Source: Cornus controversa (lineage: Eukaryota > Streptophyta > Magnoliopsida > Cornales > Cornaceae). From it: a DNA stretch of 64,000 bases. Of this stretch, positions 12,194-23,393 are shown in pieces. A model generated the notes under the pieces. The model searched no databases. It saw nothing but the letters and a program-made list of their open reading frames with translations, and was not told where the DNA came from. The DNA is taken from the NCBI GenBank assembly GCA_026545225.1, contig CM048846.1, positions 51,886,270 through 51,950,269 on the forward strand, read 5' to 3'. The translations under genes were made by a program, and so were the position numbers. How positions within the stretch are numbered: position 1 is the first letter of the stretch; the number at the start of each line of letters is the position of its first letter.

Positions 12194-13224
12194 TGCACCA
12201 GACCTGGATTTTTGACAGCACTCCTCCACCTGACTTCAAATGCGAATATCTCTCAATCCGTAAGTCCGTTTGACTTGAAATTTGACATGGATCATCCTCA
12301 ACATGTCTAGTTTCTAACAAAATTTGAATCATCCAAAAATACCAACCACAACTCAAGTTATGCTCAAATTAGTGGGTGTGGGTCAGATTAACCACTCTTG
12401 CACTAAAACATGCATATCTTTCTCAATTTAAATCCAAACAAGGTCCATGACCCATCAAAACGAAGCTAACACAATTCTCTTACTATATACATAAATTCCA
12501 TTCACTCCTTGAACTTAAAATGAACACTTTGGGGCATGTGTCCCCCCAATGGCTACTCTAATGCCTCAATGGCCATCAAATAAGTTCACATAACATGCAT
12601 TTCATACTTGAAATGTAATTCCATCTATTTTTCTTACCATCTTCACTCCATAACTCATGCATACATACTTTCCATACTCCATTTGCTCATGATTAACCAT
12701 ACAAGAAATTATAACTAAAGAGGAAAATGGTCCTATGGTACCATACATCTCCAACACACACTTTTCTCAAAAGATATGTATATATATCATTCATATGGTT
12801 CTTCCAAGTTTATAGTCATTACAAGAATTCATGCCAAAGGTTCAAAGTGCAACAAATTCTACCATGACTACAACTAGATCATTACCGTGCCACAAGCCGG
12901 CACAGATAGCCAAAAGTACATATGTCCAAAATATAGCAAAATATAACTAGAACTCTTCTTGGACCCTCAAGTCCCATCCGTCATCGGCGCTTTATCTGTA
13001 AAAGAGTTTAGAATAAAGGGGTGAGCACCACTGCGGCTCAGTAAAGGTTCCCCAACCCTTCTAAGTGCCGACTCGACACTGACCTACATGGAATGCATAC
13101 GAATACACTACATGCCACGTCCAGAATCTCATAAATAATTCAACAAATGCAATTAAAGAGGATTGCATATTTCACGAATCATGTATAACATGTTCAAGCA
13201 TAAAAGCATCAAGGAAAGTAAATG

Positions 13225-13585
13225 CTCTCTCTCTCGGTCCTCATCCGATACCCCACATGATTGGCCCGCTCCGAGGATCATGTGACCTTAGACTCCTCCT
13301 CTAACCATCCAATGACCGGGACAACTCCGAAAGGTCATTCTACCATAGCAATGTATAGGATTGCCATGAAGTGAGGGGACAACTCCGAGGCTCACAAATC
13401 TTGGACATTCTCCGATAACCATCTAATGACCGGGACAACTCCGAGGGGTCATTAGTATTGGACATACTCCGATCCTAGGCGTTAAGCCTTTAGCATGGCG
13501 GGTCTACTCCGAAGGCCATACATAGTGGATAATTTCACCACCTTCCACCACACGGTTGGACTACTCCGAAGCCCCGTGCACCTTA
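13225..13585. repeat. ACTCCGA-rich repeat segment in the LTR
   Basis: The heptamer ACTCCGA (or CTCCGA) recurs about ten times at irregular spacing. Several copies sit in a longer frame, GACCGGGACAACTCCGA followed by GGTCATT. The matching segment in the other LTR is at about 21218-21578. It is LTR-internal and noncoding. Confidence 0.75.
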
Positions 13586-14769
13586 TTTGCGTCATTATCC
13601 CGCAACTCCCCACATATGCAATATAAATGCATAAACACATGATATTTTATTTTCATGCTCAACTCATGCTCATTAATACTAAAAAGAAGTAAAAAGCATG
13701 TTTCTCACCACCGCACACCACATATAGCACATATATGTATAACACACGCATATATCATCTCATATGCATACAACTTCAAAATTAGCATATTTTACTCATG
13801 CTACAATCAATGCATAATTTTAGTACATAGAACTAACATGCATTCAACAGCCACATTCTCACATATAATCACATATATGATACTTGGTACACAATTTTCA
13901 CATATACACCAAATTGAGCACATAATGCCTATGTATCAATTTCTCACACTCATCCACTTCAAACCCACATGCTACAACCAACACAATGGACACAATTGTG
14001 AAAAGATAGGAGTCTAGAGAAGGAGAAAATACAACTTTCCACACCTCTCACCATCCTAAAGCATGTGAAACACAACCTACACCTCTCTTCTTCACCCGAA
14101 ACCCTAGAATCGACAATTAGAAGAGAAGAAGAACCCCTACCTCAAAAATGAAGGCCTTCCAAGCACTTCACCAAAATTCCAGCGACGTCTACCTTTTCGA
14201 ATCGCAACTTTGATCGGTTCAAAGGGAAGCCCTAGCCGTCCCCTACGTATCTCCCTTCTTCGGCGAAACCCAAATCGCACCCGAACGGCTCCGAAATGTA
14301 GAGAGAAGGTAGAGAGGAGAAGAGGGAAATGTTAGAGAGAGAAGGATCCGTGTGAAATGGCTGGGATCAACCTCAGCCAGATATTTAAAATATCTAAGGC
14401 ATGGAAAATGACTAAAATGCCCCTCGGCCACTTAACGTACCTTCCCGGGCTCCGTTTTTGATTTCGAAAACTCCTACGGTCTTGAAATCACTTCCTCTAC
14501 TCTCTAAACATTTCATCTAAGCCATTCCCAAAAATAATTATTTTCGGAAATTTTCCGGACTCCCGGGCCCACTTAAGTCACATCTCGGGCCCCGGTTTGA
14601 CCAAAAAGTCAAACTTCTCCAAATCTTCCGAAAAGTTTCCAAAACCTTTAAAACACTCCCCAAACATGTTCCCCACACTCAAAACATGTTAAACATTATT
14701 CAAAATGCATTTATGGCAATTATTATGCGAAAAATACAAAACCGGCCAAAATTGGTCACGGTCTCTACA

Positions 14770-14786
14770 ACCTCCCCTCCTTAAGG
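14770..14786 (-). other. Polypurine tract of the Tekay-type element
   Basis: On the minus strand AAGGAGGGGAGGT stands directly before the LTR start TGTAGAGACC. This is the usual position for second-strand priming. Confidence 0.85.
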
Positions 14787-14817
14787 GAATTTCGTCCCCG
14801 AAATTTAGGAACATACC

Positions 14818-17800
14818 TCAAGTAGAAAACAACTCGGGATACTTTGAGTGGACTTCTTGTTCTCGCTCCCACGTAGCCTCCTCGACTCCGTGATGCCTCC
14901 AAAGGACCTTGACCAATGGAATAGTCATGCCGCGAAGCACTTGCTCTCTAGTATCCAAAATCTGTATCGGTCTCTCCTCGTAAGACACATCCTCCTCCAC
15001 CTCAAGATCTGTCCAATCTAGCACATGTGAAGGATCTGGCTCATACTTCCTCAACATCGAAACGTGGAAAGTATTGTGCACACTTGACAATTGCGGTGGC
15101 AATGCCAAGCGATATGCAACCTCACCCACACGATCCAATATCTCAAATGGACCGATAAAGCGTGGGGCTAGCTTCCCGCTACGCCCAAACCTCATCAAAC
15201 CCCGGCGTGGCGAGACCTTCAAGAAGACATGGTCCCCCACCTCAAATGCTAAAGGCCTCCGCCTTCTGTCAGCATAGCTTTTCTGACGACTCTGAGCCGT
15301 AAGCAAACGCTGTCGTATGATCTTAATCTTTTCTGTAGTCTCTCTGACTATATCTGGCCCCAAAGCCACTATCTCACCGACCTCTGTCCAACAAACTGGT
15401 GACCTACAAGGTCTACCGTACAAAGCCTCAAATGGAGCCATCTCAATACTAGCTTGGTAGCTATTATTGTATGCAAACTCCACCAATGGAAGGTGATCCT
15501 CCCAACTGCCTCGAAAATCAAGTGCACATGCTCTAAGCATATCCTCCAAGGTCTGTATAGTACGCTCTGACTGACCATCTGTCTGAGGATGAAAAGCCGT
15601 ACTAAAATGGAGGTCCGTATCAAGTGCAGCCTGAAAACTCTGCCAAAATCGTGATGTGAATCTCGGATCTCTATCAGACACAATGGAAACTGGCACTCCG
15701 TGCAGTCTCACAATCTGATCAATATACAACCGACTAAGGGTATCCACATCATCTGTCACTCGAATAGGAAGGAAATGAGCCACCTTGGTCAACCTATCCA
15801 CAATGACCCAAACTGCATCATGACTCTTCCTTGTCCTAGGTAACCCCGTCACAAAGTCCATAGTAACGTGTTCCCACTTCCACATAGCTACCGGTAAGGG
15901 CTGTAACAAACCTGCCGGTCTCTGATGCTCGGCCTTCACTTGTTGACAAGTGAGGCACCTTGCCACAAACCGTGCGACGTCCTTTTTCATGCCCTTCCAC
16001 CAATACTGTCTACGAAGGTTGTGGTACATTTTGGTACCACCGGGATGTACTGCAAGTCTGGAGCTATGAAACTCCCTCAGGACCTCATCCCTACAAGCCA
16101 ATGGAACAACCATTCTGCCTCTGAACCTCAGACCTCCGTCTGAATGGATAACCCAATCCTCCACTACCTCGCCACCCATAATCCGAGTGCGAGTGCTCTC
16201 TAACTCTGTGTCATGCATCTGCTCCTCAACCACCCTACTCATTAGAGTTGGTTGCGCCATGAGTGTGAACAAAGTGGCATGTCCATCCCTCTCACTGAAG
16301 CACAATCCCATTTCTGAGATGTCTTCCATCATCTTCCACTCACGAATAGCAATGCTAGCCAAAGTGCCATGTGATTTCCTGCTCAATGCATCGGCAACCA
16401 CATTAGCCTTCCCCGGGTGATACTGAAGATCAAAGTTGTAGTCTTCCATGTATTCTACCCATCTTCTCTGTCTCATATTCAAGTCCTTTTGTGTAAAAAG
16501 GTACTTCAAACTCTTATGATCGGAGAAAACTTCAAACTTCTCTCCGTAGAGATAATGCCTCCACGTTTTTAAAGCAAAAATTACCGCCGCCAACTCCAAG
16601 TCATGAGTTGGGTAATTCTGCTCGTGGATCTTCAACTGTCGGGAACCATATGCAACAACCCTCTCGGTTTGCATCAGCACACATCCCAAACCATCCCGTG
16701 AAGCGTCACAATAGATGACATAACCCAAACCGCGCTCGGGGATAATCAAGATCGGAGCACTAGTCAATCTACGCCTCAATTCCATAAAGGAATGCTCGCA
16801 AGCCTCATTCCACCCAAACTTAACTCCTTTACGAGTAAGCTTGGTCATCGGCGCCGCTAACTTCGAAAAGTCCTTCACAAAGCGCCGGTAATATCCTGCC
16901 AATCCCAAGAAGCTACGTATCTCGAATACGTTCTTAGGCCTCTCCCAATTCATTACCGCTTCAATCTTAGAAGGGTCTACTGATACTCCTCCTTCTGACA
17001 CCACGTGTCCGAGGAATTTCACCTCCGTTAGCCAAAATTCACATTTTTCAAATTTGGCATACAACCGGTGCTCTCTTAGAATCTGAAACACTATCCTCAA
17101 ATGGACCTCATGCTCTTCCATAGAAGAAGAATACACAAGAATGTCATCCACAAAGACCACCACAAACCTATCCAAGTACACCCTGAATATCCGGTTCATC
17201 AAATCCATGAACGCTGCTGGTGCGTTCGTCAAACCAAATGGCATCACTAGAAACTCATAGTGGCCATATCTAGTCCGAAAAGCTGTCTTTGGAATGTCCT
17301 CTTCCCTTACCCTCAACTGGTAATACCCCGACCTCAAGTCGATTTTTGAAAAACAAGTCGAACCCTTAAGCTGATCAAACAAGTCATCTATCCTTGGCAA
17401 AGGATACTTGTTCTTAATCGTTGCTTGGTTCAACTTACGGTAGTCTATGCATAACCGTAAAGATCCGTCCTTCTTTTTAGCAAATAGGACTGGAGCTCCC
17501 CAAGGTGATGTACTAGGTCGTACAAATCCTTTATCCAACAATTCTTGCAACTGATCTTTCAACTCTTTCAATTCAGCTGGTGCCATCCGGTACGGTGCCA
17601 TAGAGATAGGCGCGGTACCAGGAGCAAGATCAATGCTAAACACAACATCTCTCATCGGAGGCAACTCTGTCAAGTCCTCCGGGAACACATCTATGAACTC
17701 ACTAACCACCGGTGGAAATCCTCCACTAGTCACAATCTTATCCTCCTCGGCTAATAAGCTAGCTAGGAAGTATCCAATCCCGTCCCACACACCGAAACTA

Positions 17801-19431
17801 AGCAAAGATGGAATGTAGAAATCATCCCGCTCTCCCACAAAATAAAAGCAATCACCCTCGGGTGTGCACACTGTCACTCTCCTACGGAGACAATCAATCG
17901 TGGCTCTAAATGTAGATAGCCAGTCCATACCTAGAATGACATCAAAAGTGGTCATGTCTAGTAACACAAAGTCGAACACTAGTCGACGCCCAGCAACCTC
18001 GATCTCGCAAGACCGACACACTCTATCCAGGGTAACCCTACCCCCAACTGGTGTATCAATGGACAATGGTGACTCCAGTTATGACACCCTCAGCCCCAAG
18101 GCACAAGCAAATGCAGCAGATATGAATGAATGTGATGCACCTGAATCTATCAACACCCTAGCCCACGAGCTAGAAACTAGGAAAATACCTCTGACCACAG
18201 ACGGTCCTGGTATGTCCTCTGCCGGAGCAAGCGTGAACACACGGCCCCGCGACTGCTGACCAGTCCCCTGTAACCCTGACTGCTGACTAGAAGCAGGCGT
18301 GGAACCTCTCGCTACCCGAGATCCCTGTATAGAATGCGCTGGATGAGGTGGCGGTAATGTCCTCAAACCAGACTGAGCCGTAGCTGTCTGTCCAGCCCTC
18401 TGCTGAGTCCCCATACCACTCGGTGTACTCTGTCTCTGTGGACAGTTGGCCCTAACATGGCCGGGTTGCTTGCAATGAAAACATACCCGTTCCCCCACCG
18501 AAGCCACCGGCACTGATGCCACTATTTGCCTCTGAGGGCACTCAGAACGAAAATGGCCAGACTGCTGGCAATGGTAGCACACAACTGTGGATCGTGCAGA
18601 TCCAGTAGGTAAGGACAGTGAAGGCACTAGGCGAGTCTGCTGCTGCCCCTGTGAACCTGATCTGCCCTCCCTGTTTCTCTTCCTCCCATGACCACTTGAA
18701 GAGGTACCCGTACCCTTCGCTTGCTGTCTAGAGTCCCACAACCTCTGAGTGTCTCTGTCATCCTCCTCAGCCACCAAGGCTCTGTCAACCACCTCACTGT
18801 AGGTCCTCAAACCCAAAATGGACACCCTCTTTCTGATAGAGGTTTTCAATCCCTTCACAAACTTTTTCACCTTTAGCTCTTCATTAGCTACCATCTCCGG
18901 GGCAAAGCGAGCCAAAGATGTAAATTTGGTCTCGTACCCCATCACATCTAAGTCCCCTTGGACTAGATCCATGAACTCTTGCCTCATCCGGTCTCTCACC
19001 GAAATTGGGAAGAACTTATCAAAAAATAACCCCTTAAAGGTCTCCCAATCCATAGTCTCGGTGTTGTGGACATTCCTGATGAATTGCCACCACCGATCCG
19101 CCTCTCCTTGTAAGTGAAGCGCTGCCACTCCCACTTTTAAATCCTCATCGATTGCAAGAGCAACCATGAGTTTGTGAGTTTGGTCTATCCAACTCTCAGC
19201 CACAAGTGGGTCATGCGTGCCATCAAAAGTAGGCGGCTTAAATTTCACATATTCCTTCATTGCCACCATTTGGCGGCTCAAGGCAACCCTAGGCAATGCC
19301 TGAACCTCCTCTTCCCTGGCTTCCCTAGCCATCCGTCTCATAGTGTCCTCCATATCACGCATAAACTGCGTTCCATCTGTTGGCTCCTGAGGAGCATCAG
19401 CGCCTGCGTCTCGCGCTCTTCTTGGAGGCAT
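14818..19431 (-). CDS. gag-pro-pol coding region, Tekay-type chromovirus
   Basis: The gag part starts [20 protein letters not shown] and includes the retrotransposon gag core ([21 protein letters not shown]). Two CCHC zinc knuckles follow ([14 protein letters not shown] and [14 protein letters not shown], about 18450-18575) and then a protease active-site segment, [10 protein letters not shown] (about 18105-18135). The pol part has RT ([13 protein letters not shown] near 17400, [10 protein letters not shown] near 17150), RNase H ([15 protein letters not shown] near 16710), and integrase with the HHCC finger ([17 protein letters not shown] near 16050-15940) and catalytic core ([25 protein letters not shown] near 15610). 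A C-terminal chromodomain ([14 protein letters not shown], near 14860) is thought in this family to guide insertion into particular chromatin. The region is almost entirely open, with about one interruption, and looks young. Confidence 0.9.
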
Positions 19432-19776
19432 TTCTTTCTATATGCACAACAAGAAAATTTTTAAGTCCAACAAATTTACACTTCTCACATATATCCGTCA
19501 TGTTTACACACGCCATGTTAATTTAGTCCATATAGGCATGTTATGAAAATGTAAGCATACATCAAGTTCCACATAAGCAATTTACAATCTCAAGTTCAAA
19601 TCCTTATGTCCCAATCTTTAACCTCAAGTGATCACTAAAACAAGTCTCACCCTTCGTCCCTAGGTATTCTGACCTAGAGCTCTGATACCATGCTGGTATC
19701 AGGTACACAATCCAACCTTCACAACCATACACGTGATATGTCCATTCCCCATTGTCCCTAGGTATTCTTACCTAGA

Positions 19777-19788
19777 GCTCTGATACCA
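19777..19788 (-). other. Primer-binding site, initiator tRNA-Met type
   Basis: On the minus strand the sequence TGGTATCAGAGC lies three bases after the LTR end. It is complementary to the 3' end of plant initiator tRNA-Met. The same site is repeated at 11784-11795 for the truncated unit. Confidence 0.85.
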
Positions 19789-19791
19789 TGC

Positions 19792-22762
19792 TGTCATGCC
19801 CCAATTTCCCGACTCCCGAGAAATCGGAGGTGAACCCGTTCATTAACCCCAATGAACCTCCTCAATTCCCTCGAATTACCGCGAAAGCTAATCATACACA
19901 TGTAATTATCTATGCGTATTCTCTTCACTATCCATCCCAATGGGCCACACATCAGTCTATGTATCCATGATATTCCATTTCCACTCTTAGATCATGAAAA
20001 ATCATAAAATTCCCCATTTTTAAGGTTTTCAGGACTTTGAGGCGCCTCAAACTCGATTTTGAGGCGCCTGGAACTTCCAGTGAGTTCAAAATTTCAAAAA
20101 TAGCACTTTGAGGCACCTCAAACTCAACTTTGAGTCGCCTCAAAGATTTCCAGGCGCCTCAAAGTTGACTTTGAGTCGCCTCAAACTGCACCAGACCTGG
20201 ATTTTTGACAGCACTCCTCCACCTGACTTCAAATGCGAATATCTCTCAATCCGTAAGTCCGTTTGACTTGAAATTTGACATGGATCATCCTCAACATGTC
20301 TAGTTTCTAACAAAATTTGAATCATCCAAAAATACCAACCACAACTCAAGTTATGCTCAAATTAGTGGGTGTGGGTCAGATTAACCACTCTTGCACTAAA
20401 ACATGCATATCTTTCTCAATTTAAATCCAAACAAGGTCCATGACCCATCAAAACGAAGCTAACACAATTCTCTTACTATATACATAAATTCCATTCACTC
20501 CTTGAACTTAAAATGAACACTTTGGGGCATGTGTCCCCCCAATGGCTACTCTAATGCCTCAATGGCCATCAAATAAGTTCACATAACATGCATTTCATAC
20601 TTGAAATGTAATTCCATCTATTTTTCTTACCATCTTCACTCCATAACTCATGCATACATACTTTCCATACTCCATTTGCTCATGATTAACCATACAAGAA
20701 ATTATAACTAAAGAGGAAAATGGTCCTATGGTACCATACATCTCCAACACACACTTTTCTCAAAAGATATGTATATATATCATTCATATGGTTCTTCCAA
20801 GTTTATAGTCATTACAAGAATTCATGCCAAAGGTTCAAAGTGCAACAAATTCTACCATGACTACAACTAGATCATTACCGTGCCACAAGCCGGCACAGAT
20901 AGCCAAAAGTACATATGTCCAAAATATAGCAAAATATAACTAGAACTCTTCTTGGACCCTCAAGTCCCATCCGTCATCGGCGCTTTATCTGTAAAAGAGT
21001 TTAGAATAAAGGGGTGAGCACCACTGCGGCTCAGTAAAGGTTCCCCAACCCTTCTAAGTGCCGACTCGACACTGACCTACATGGAATGCATACGAATACA
21101 CTACATGCCACGTCCAGAATCTCATAAATAATTCAACAAATGCAATTAAAGAGGATTGCATATTTCACGAATCATGTATAACATGTTCAAGCATAAAAGC
21201 ATCAAGGAAAGTAAATGCTCTCTCTCTCGGTCCTCATCCGATACCCCACATGATTGGCCCGCTCCGAGGATCATGTGACCTTAGACTCCTCCTCTAACCA
21301 TCCAATGACCGGGACAACTCCGAAAGGTCATTCTACCATAGCAATGTATAGGATTGCCATGAAGTGAGGGGACAACTCCGAGGCTCACAAATCTTGGACA
21401 TTCTCCGATAACCATCTAATGACCGGGACAACTCCGAGGGGTCATTAGTATTGGACATACTCCGATCCTAGGCGTTAAGCCTTTAGCATGGCGGGTCTAC
21501 TCCGAAGGCCATACATAGTGGATAATTTCACCACCTTCCACCACACGGTTGGACTACTCCGAAGCCCCGTGCACCTTATTTGCGTCATTATCCCGCAACT
21601 CCCCACATATGCAATATAAATGCATAAACACATGATATTTTATTTTCATGCTCAACTCATGCTCATTAATACTAAAAAGAAGTAAAAAGCATGTTTCTCA
21701 CCACCGCACACCACATATAGCACATATATGTATAACACACGCATATATCATCTCATATGCATACAACTTCAAAATTAGCATATTTTACTCATGCTACAAT
21801 CAATGCATAATTTTAGTACATAGAACTAACATGCATTCAACAGCCACATTCTCACATATAATCACATATATGATACTTGGTACACAATTTTCACATATAC
21901 ACCAAATTGAGCACATAATGCCTATGTATCAATTTCTCACACTCATCCACTTCAAACCCACATGCTACAACCAACACAATGGACACAATTGTGAAAAGAT
22001 AGGAGTCTAGAGAAGGAGAAAATACAACTTTCCACACCTCTCACCATCCTAAAGCATGTGAAACACAACCTACACCTCTCTTCTTCACCCGAAACCCTAG
22101 AATCGACAATTAGAAGAGAAGAAGAACCCCTACCTCAAAAATGAAGGCCTTCCAAGCACTTCACCAAAATTCCAGCGACGTCTACCTTTTCGAATCGCAA
22201 CTTTGATCGGTTCAAAGGGAAGCCCTAGCCGTCCCCTACGTATCTCCCTTCTTCGGCGAAACCCAAATCGCACCCGAACGGCTCCGAAATGTAGAGAGAA
22301 GGTAGAGAGGAGAAGAGGGAAATGTTAGAGAGAGAAGGATCCGTGTGAAATGGCTGGGATCAACCTCAGCCAGATATTTAAAATATCTAAGGCATGGAAA
22401 ATGACTAAAATGCCCCTCGGCCACTTAACGTACCTTCCCGGGCTCCGTTTTTGATTTCGAAAACTCCTACGGTCTTGAAATCACTTCCTCTACTCTCTAA
22501 ACATTTCATCTAAGCCATTCCCAAAAATAATTATTTTCGGAAATTTTCCGGACTCCCGGGCCCACTTAAGTCACATCTCGGGCCCCGGTTTGACCAAAAA
22601 GTCAAACTTCTCCAAATCTTCCGAAAAGTTTCCAAAACCTTTAAAACACTCCCCAAACATGTTCCCCACACTCAAAACATGTTAAACATTATTCAAAATG
22701 CATTTATGGCAATTATTATGCGAAAAATACAAAACCGGCCAAAATTGGTCACGGTCTCTACA
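19792..22762 (-). repeat. 5' LTR of the Tekay-type element (2971 bp)
   Basis: On the minus strand it starts TGTAGAGACCGTGACC and ends GGGGCATGACA, a TG..CA pair. It ends three bases before the primer-binding site. Length and sequence match the 11799-14769 copy. Inside it are the GAGGCGCCTC palindrome cluster (about 20036-20186) and the ACTCCGA-rich segment (about 21235-21580), both repeated in the other LTR. Confidence 0.9.
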
Positions 22763-22869
22763 GGTGAAGAAGTCTCGGTCTTCTCACGCAGTGCAGATAG
22801 AGAGAGAGAAATTAATTATATAAGTTGGTCAAGGTCTTCACAAGTATATATAGTTGGAGAGAAATTAAG

Positions 22870-22917
<48 letters not shown>

Positions 22918-23059
22918 TAGCAGCTAAAGAGTATTGTCAGAATTTACAACACCTACATACATCATTGGTCTATATAATCTTAAATAACGCTGATGAGAAA
23001 CAGGATTAAAAAATTTGGGGTCATAGAAAGTGTAAGGTCAAAACAGTAAATACTTTATA
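22763..23059 (+). promoter_or_regulatory. RLP-type upstream sequence with (TA)n run
   Basis: A GGTCAAGGTCTTCACAAG motif at 22827-22844 and a segment CACCTACATACATCATT..GTCTATATAAT (22950-22980) match the sequence just upstream of the main RLP start (about 25125-25200). A TA microsatellite fills 22872-22914. It is the proximal upstream region of the broken exon-1 copy that follows. GTCTATATAAT holds a possible TATA box. Confidence 0.55.
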
Positions 23060-23393
23060 TGGAGATGGATTGTTTGTCATGGGAGTTGGTTTGATTTGGA
23101 TTATGCTTCACATCCATGTTAATGGATGCTTGGAGGCAGAGAGGATTGCTCTCTTGCAAATCAAAGCTTCCATCAACTATTCAAATGAAACTTTTTTGTC
23201 ATATTGAGACGATTCAGGCGATAAAAGGGTGCAACTATTGTGATTGGAAAGAGGTTTAGTGCAAGAACTGAAAAATAATCCTACTTCTACTTAATGACAC
23301 AAAGGATTACAGGATAGGATATTTGTATCTAAATTTCTCACTGATTCTTTCGATATCTAGACTTAGATATTTGCAGCTAGCCGAATGGATGAA
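23060..23393 (+). pseudogene. Broken duplicate of RLP exon 1
   Basis: This stretch is clearly homologous to exon 1 of the RLP gene at 25211. It shares the start ATGGAGATGGAT, the HIHVNGCLEAERIALLQIKAS coding segment, the CDW-KEV region and the end near the AGCCG(A/G)ATGGAT string. A frameshift shortly after the start leads to an early TGA, the conserved WDD becomes a TGA (position of TATTGAGACG), the KEVQC codon for Q is TAG, and several small indels follow. It stops where exon 1 would splice, and no further LRR exons follow before the next copy. It is a truncated tandem duplicate of the LRRNT exon. Confidence 0.85.

Larger units (their letters stand above)
11799..14769 (-). repeat. 3'/shared LTR of the Tekay-type element (2971 bp)
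   Basis: The length equals that of the other LTR and the end sequences are the same. On its upstream side (minus strand) lies the polypurine tract. On its downstream side lies a second primer-binding site and gag start, so it serves as 3' LTR of one unit and 5' LTR of the truncated one. Confidence 0.9.
10203..22762 (-). mobile_element. Ty3/gypsy chromovirus (Tekay/Del-type), tandem partial copy
   Basis: Read on the minus strand, the order is LTR (22762-19792), PBS, gag-pro-pol, PPT, LTR (14769-11799), PBS again, and the first part of a second gag (to 10203), where it stops abruptly. The stretch 10203-14769 matches 18196-22762 at a constant offset of 7993 bases with almost no differences that I noticed. 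The shared middle LTR makes this LTR-internal-LTR-partial internal. Two zinc knuckles, the RT/RNase H/integrase order, a C-terminal chromodomain and nearly 3-kb LTRs starting TGTAGAGACC fit the Tekay/Del clade. The LTR pair looks practically identical, so the insertion is very recent. The first unit looks nearly whole (about one interruption); the second is only a part. Unequal recombination between LTRs followed by deletion, or an assembly error, could give this layout. Confidence 0.9.

Noticed and set aside
13655-14017. 120-codon plus-strand open frame, repeated at 21648-22010
   Set aside because: It lies inside the Tekay LTR, antisense to the element, with no domain. It recurs only because the LTR is duplicated.
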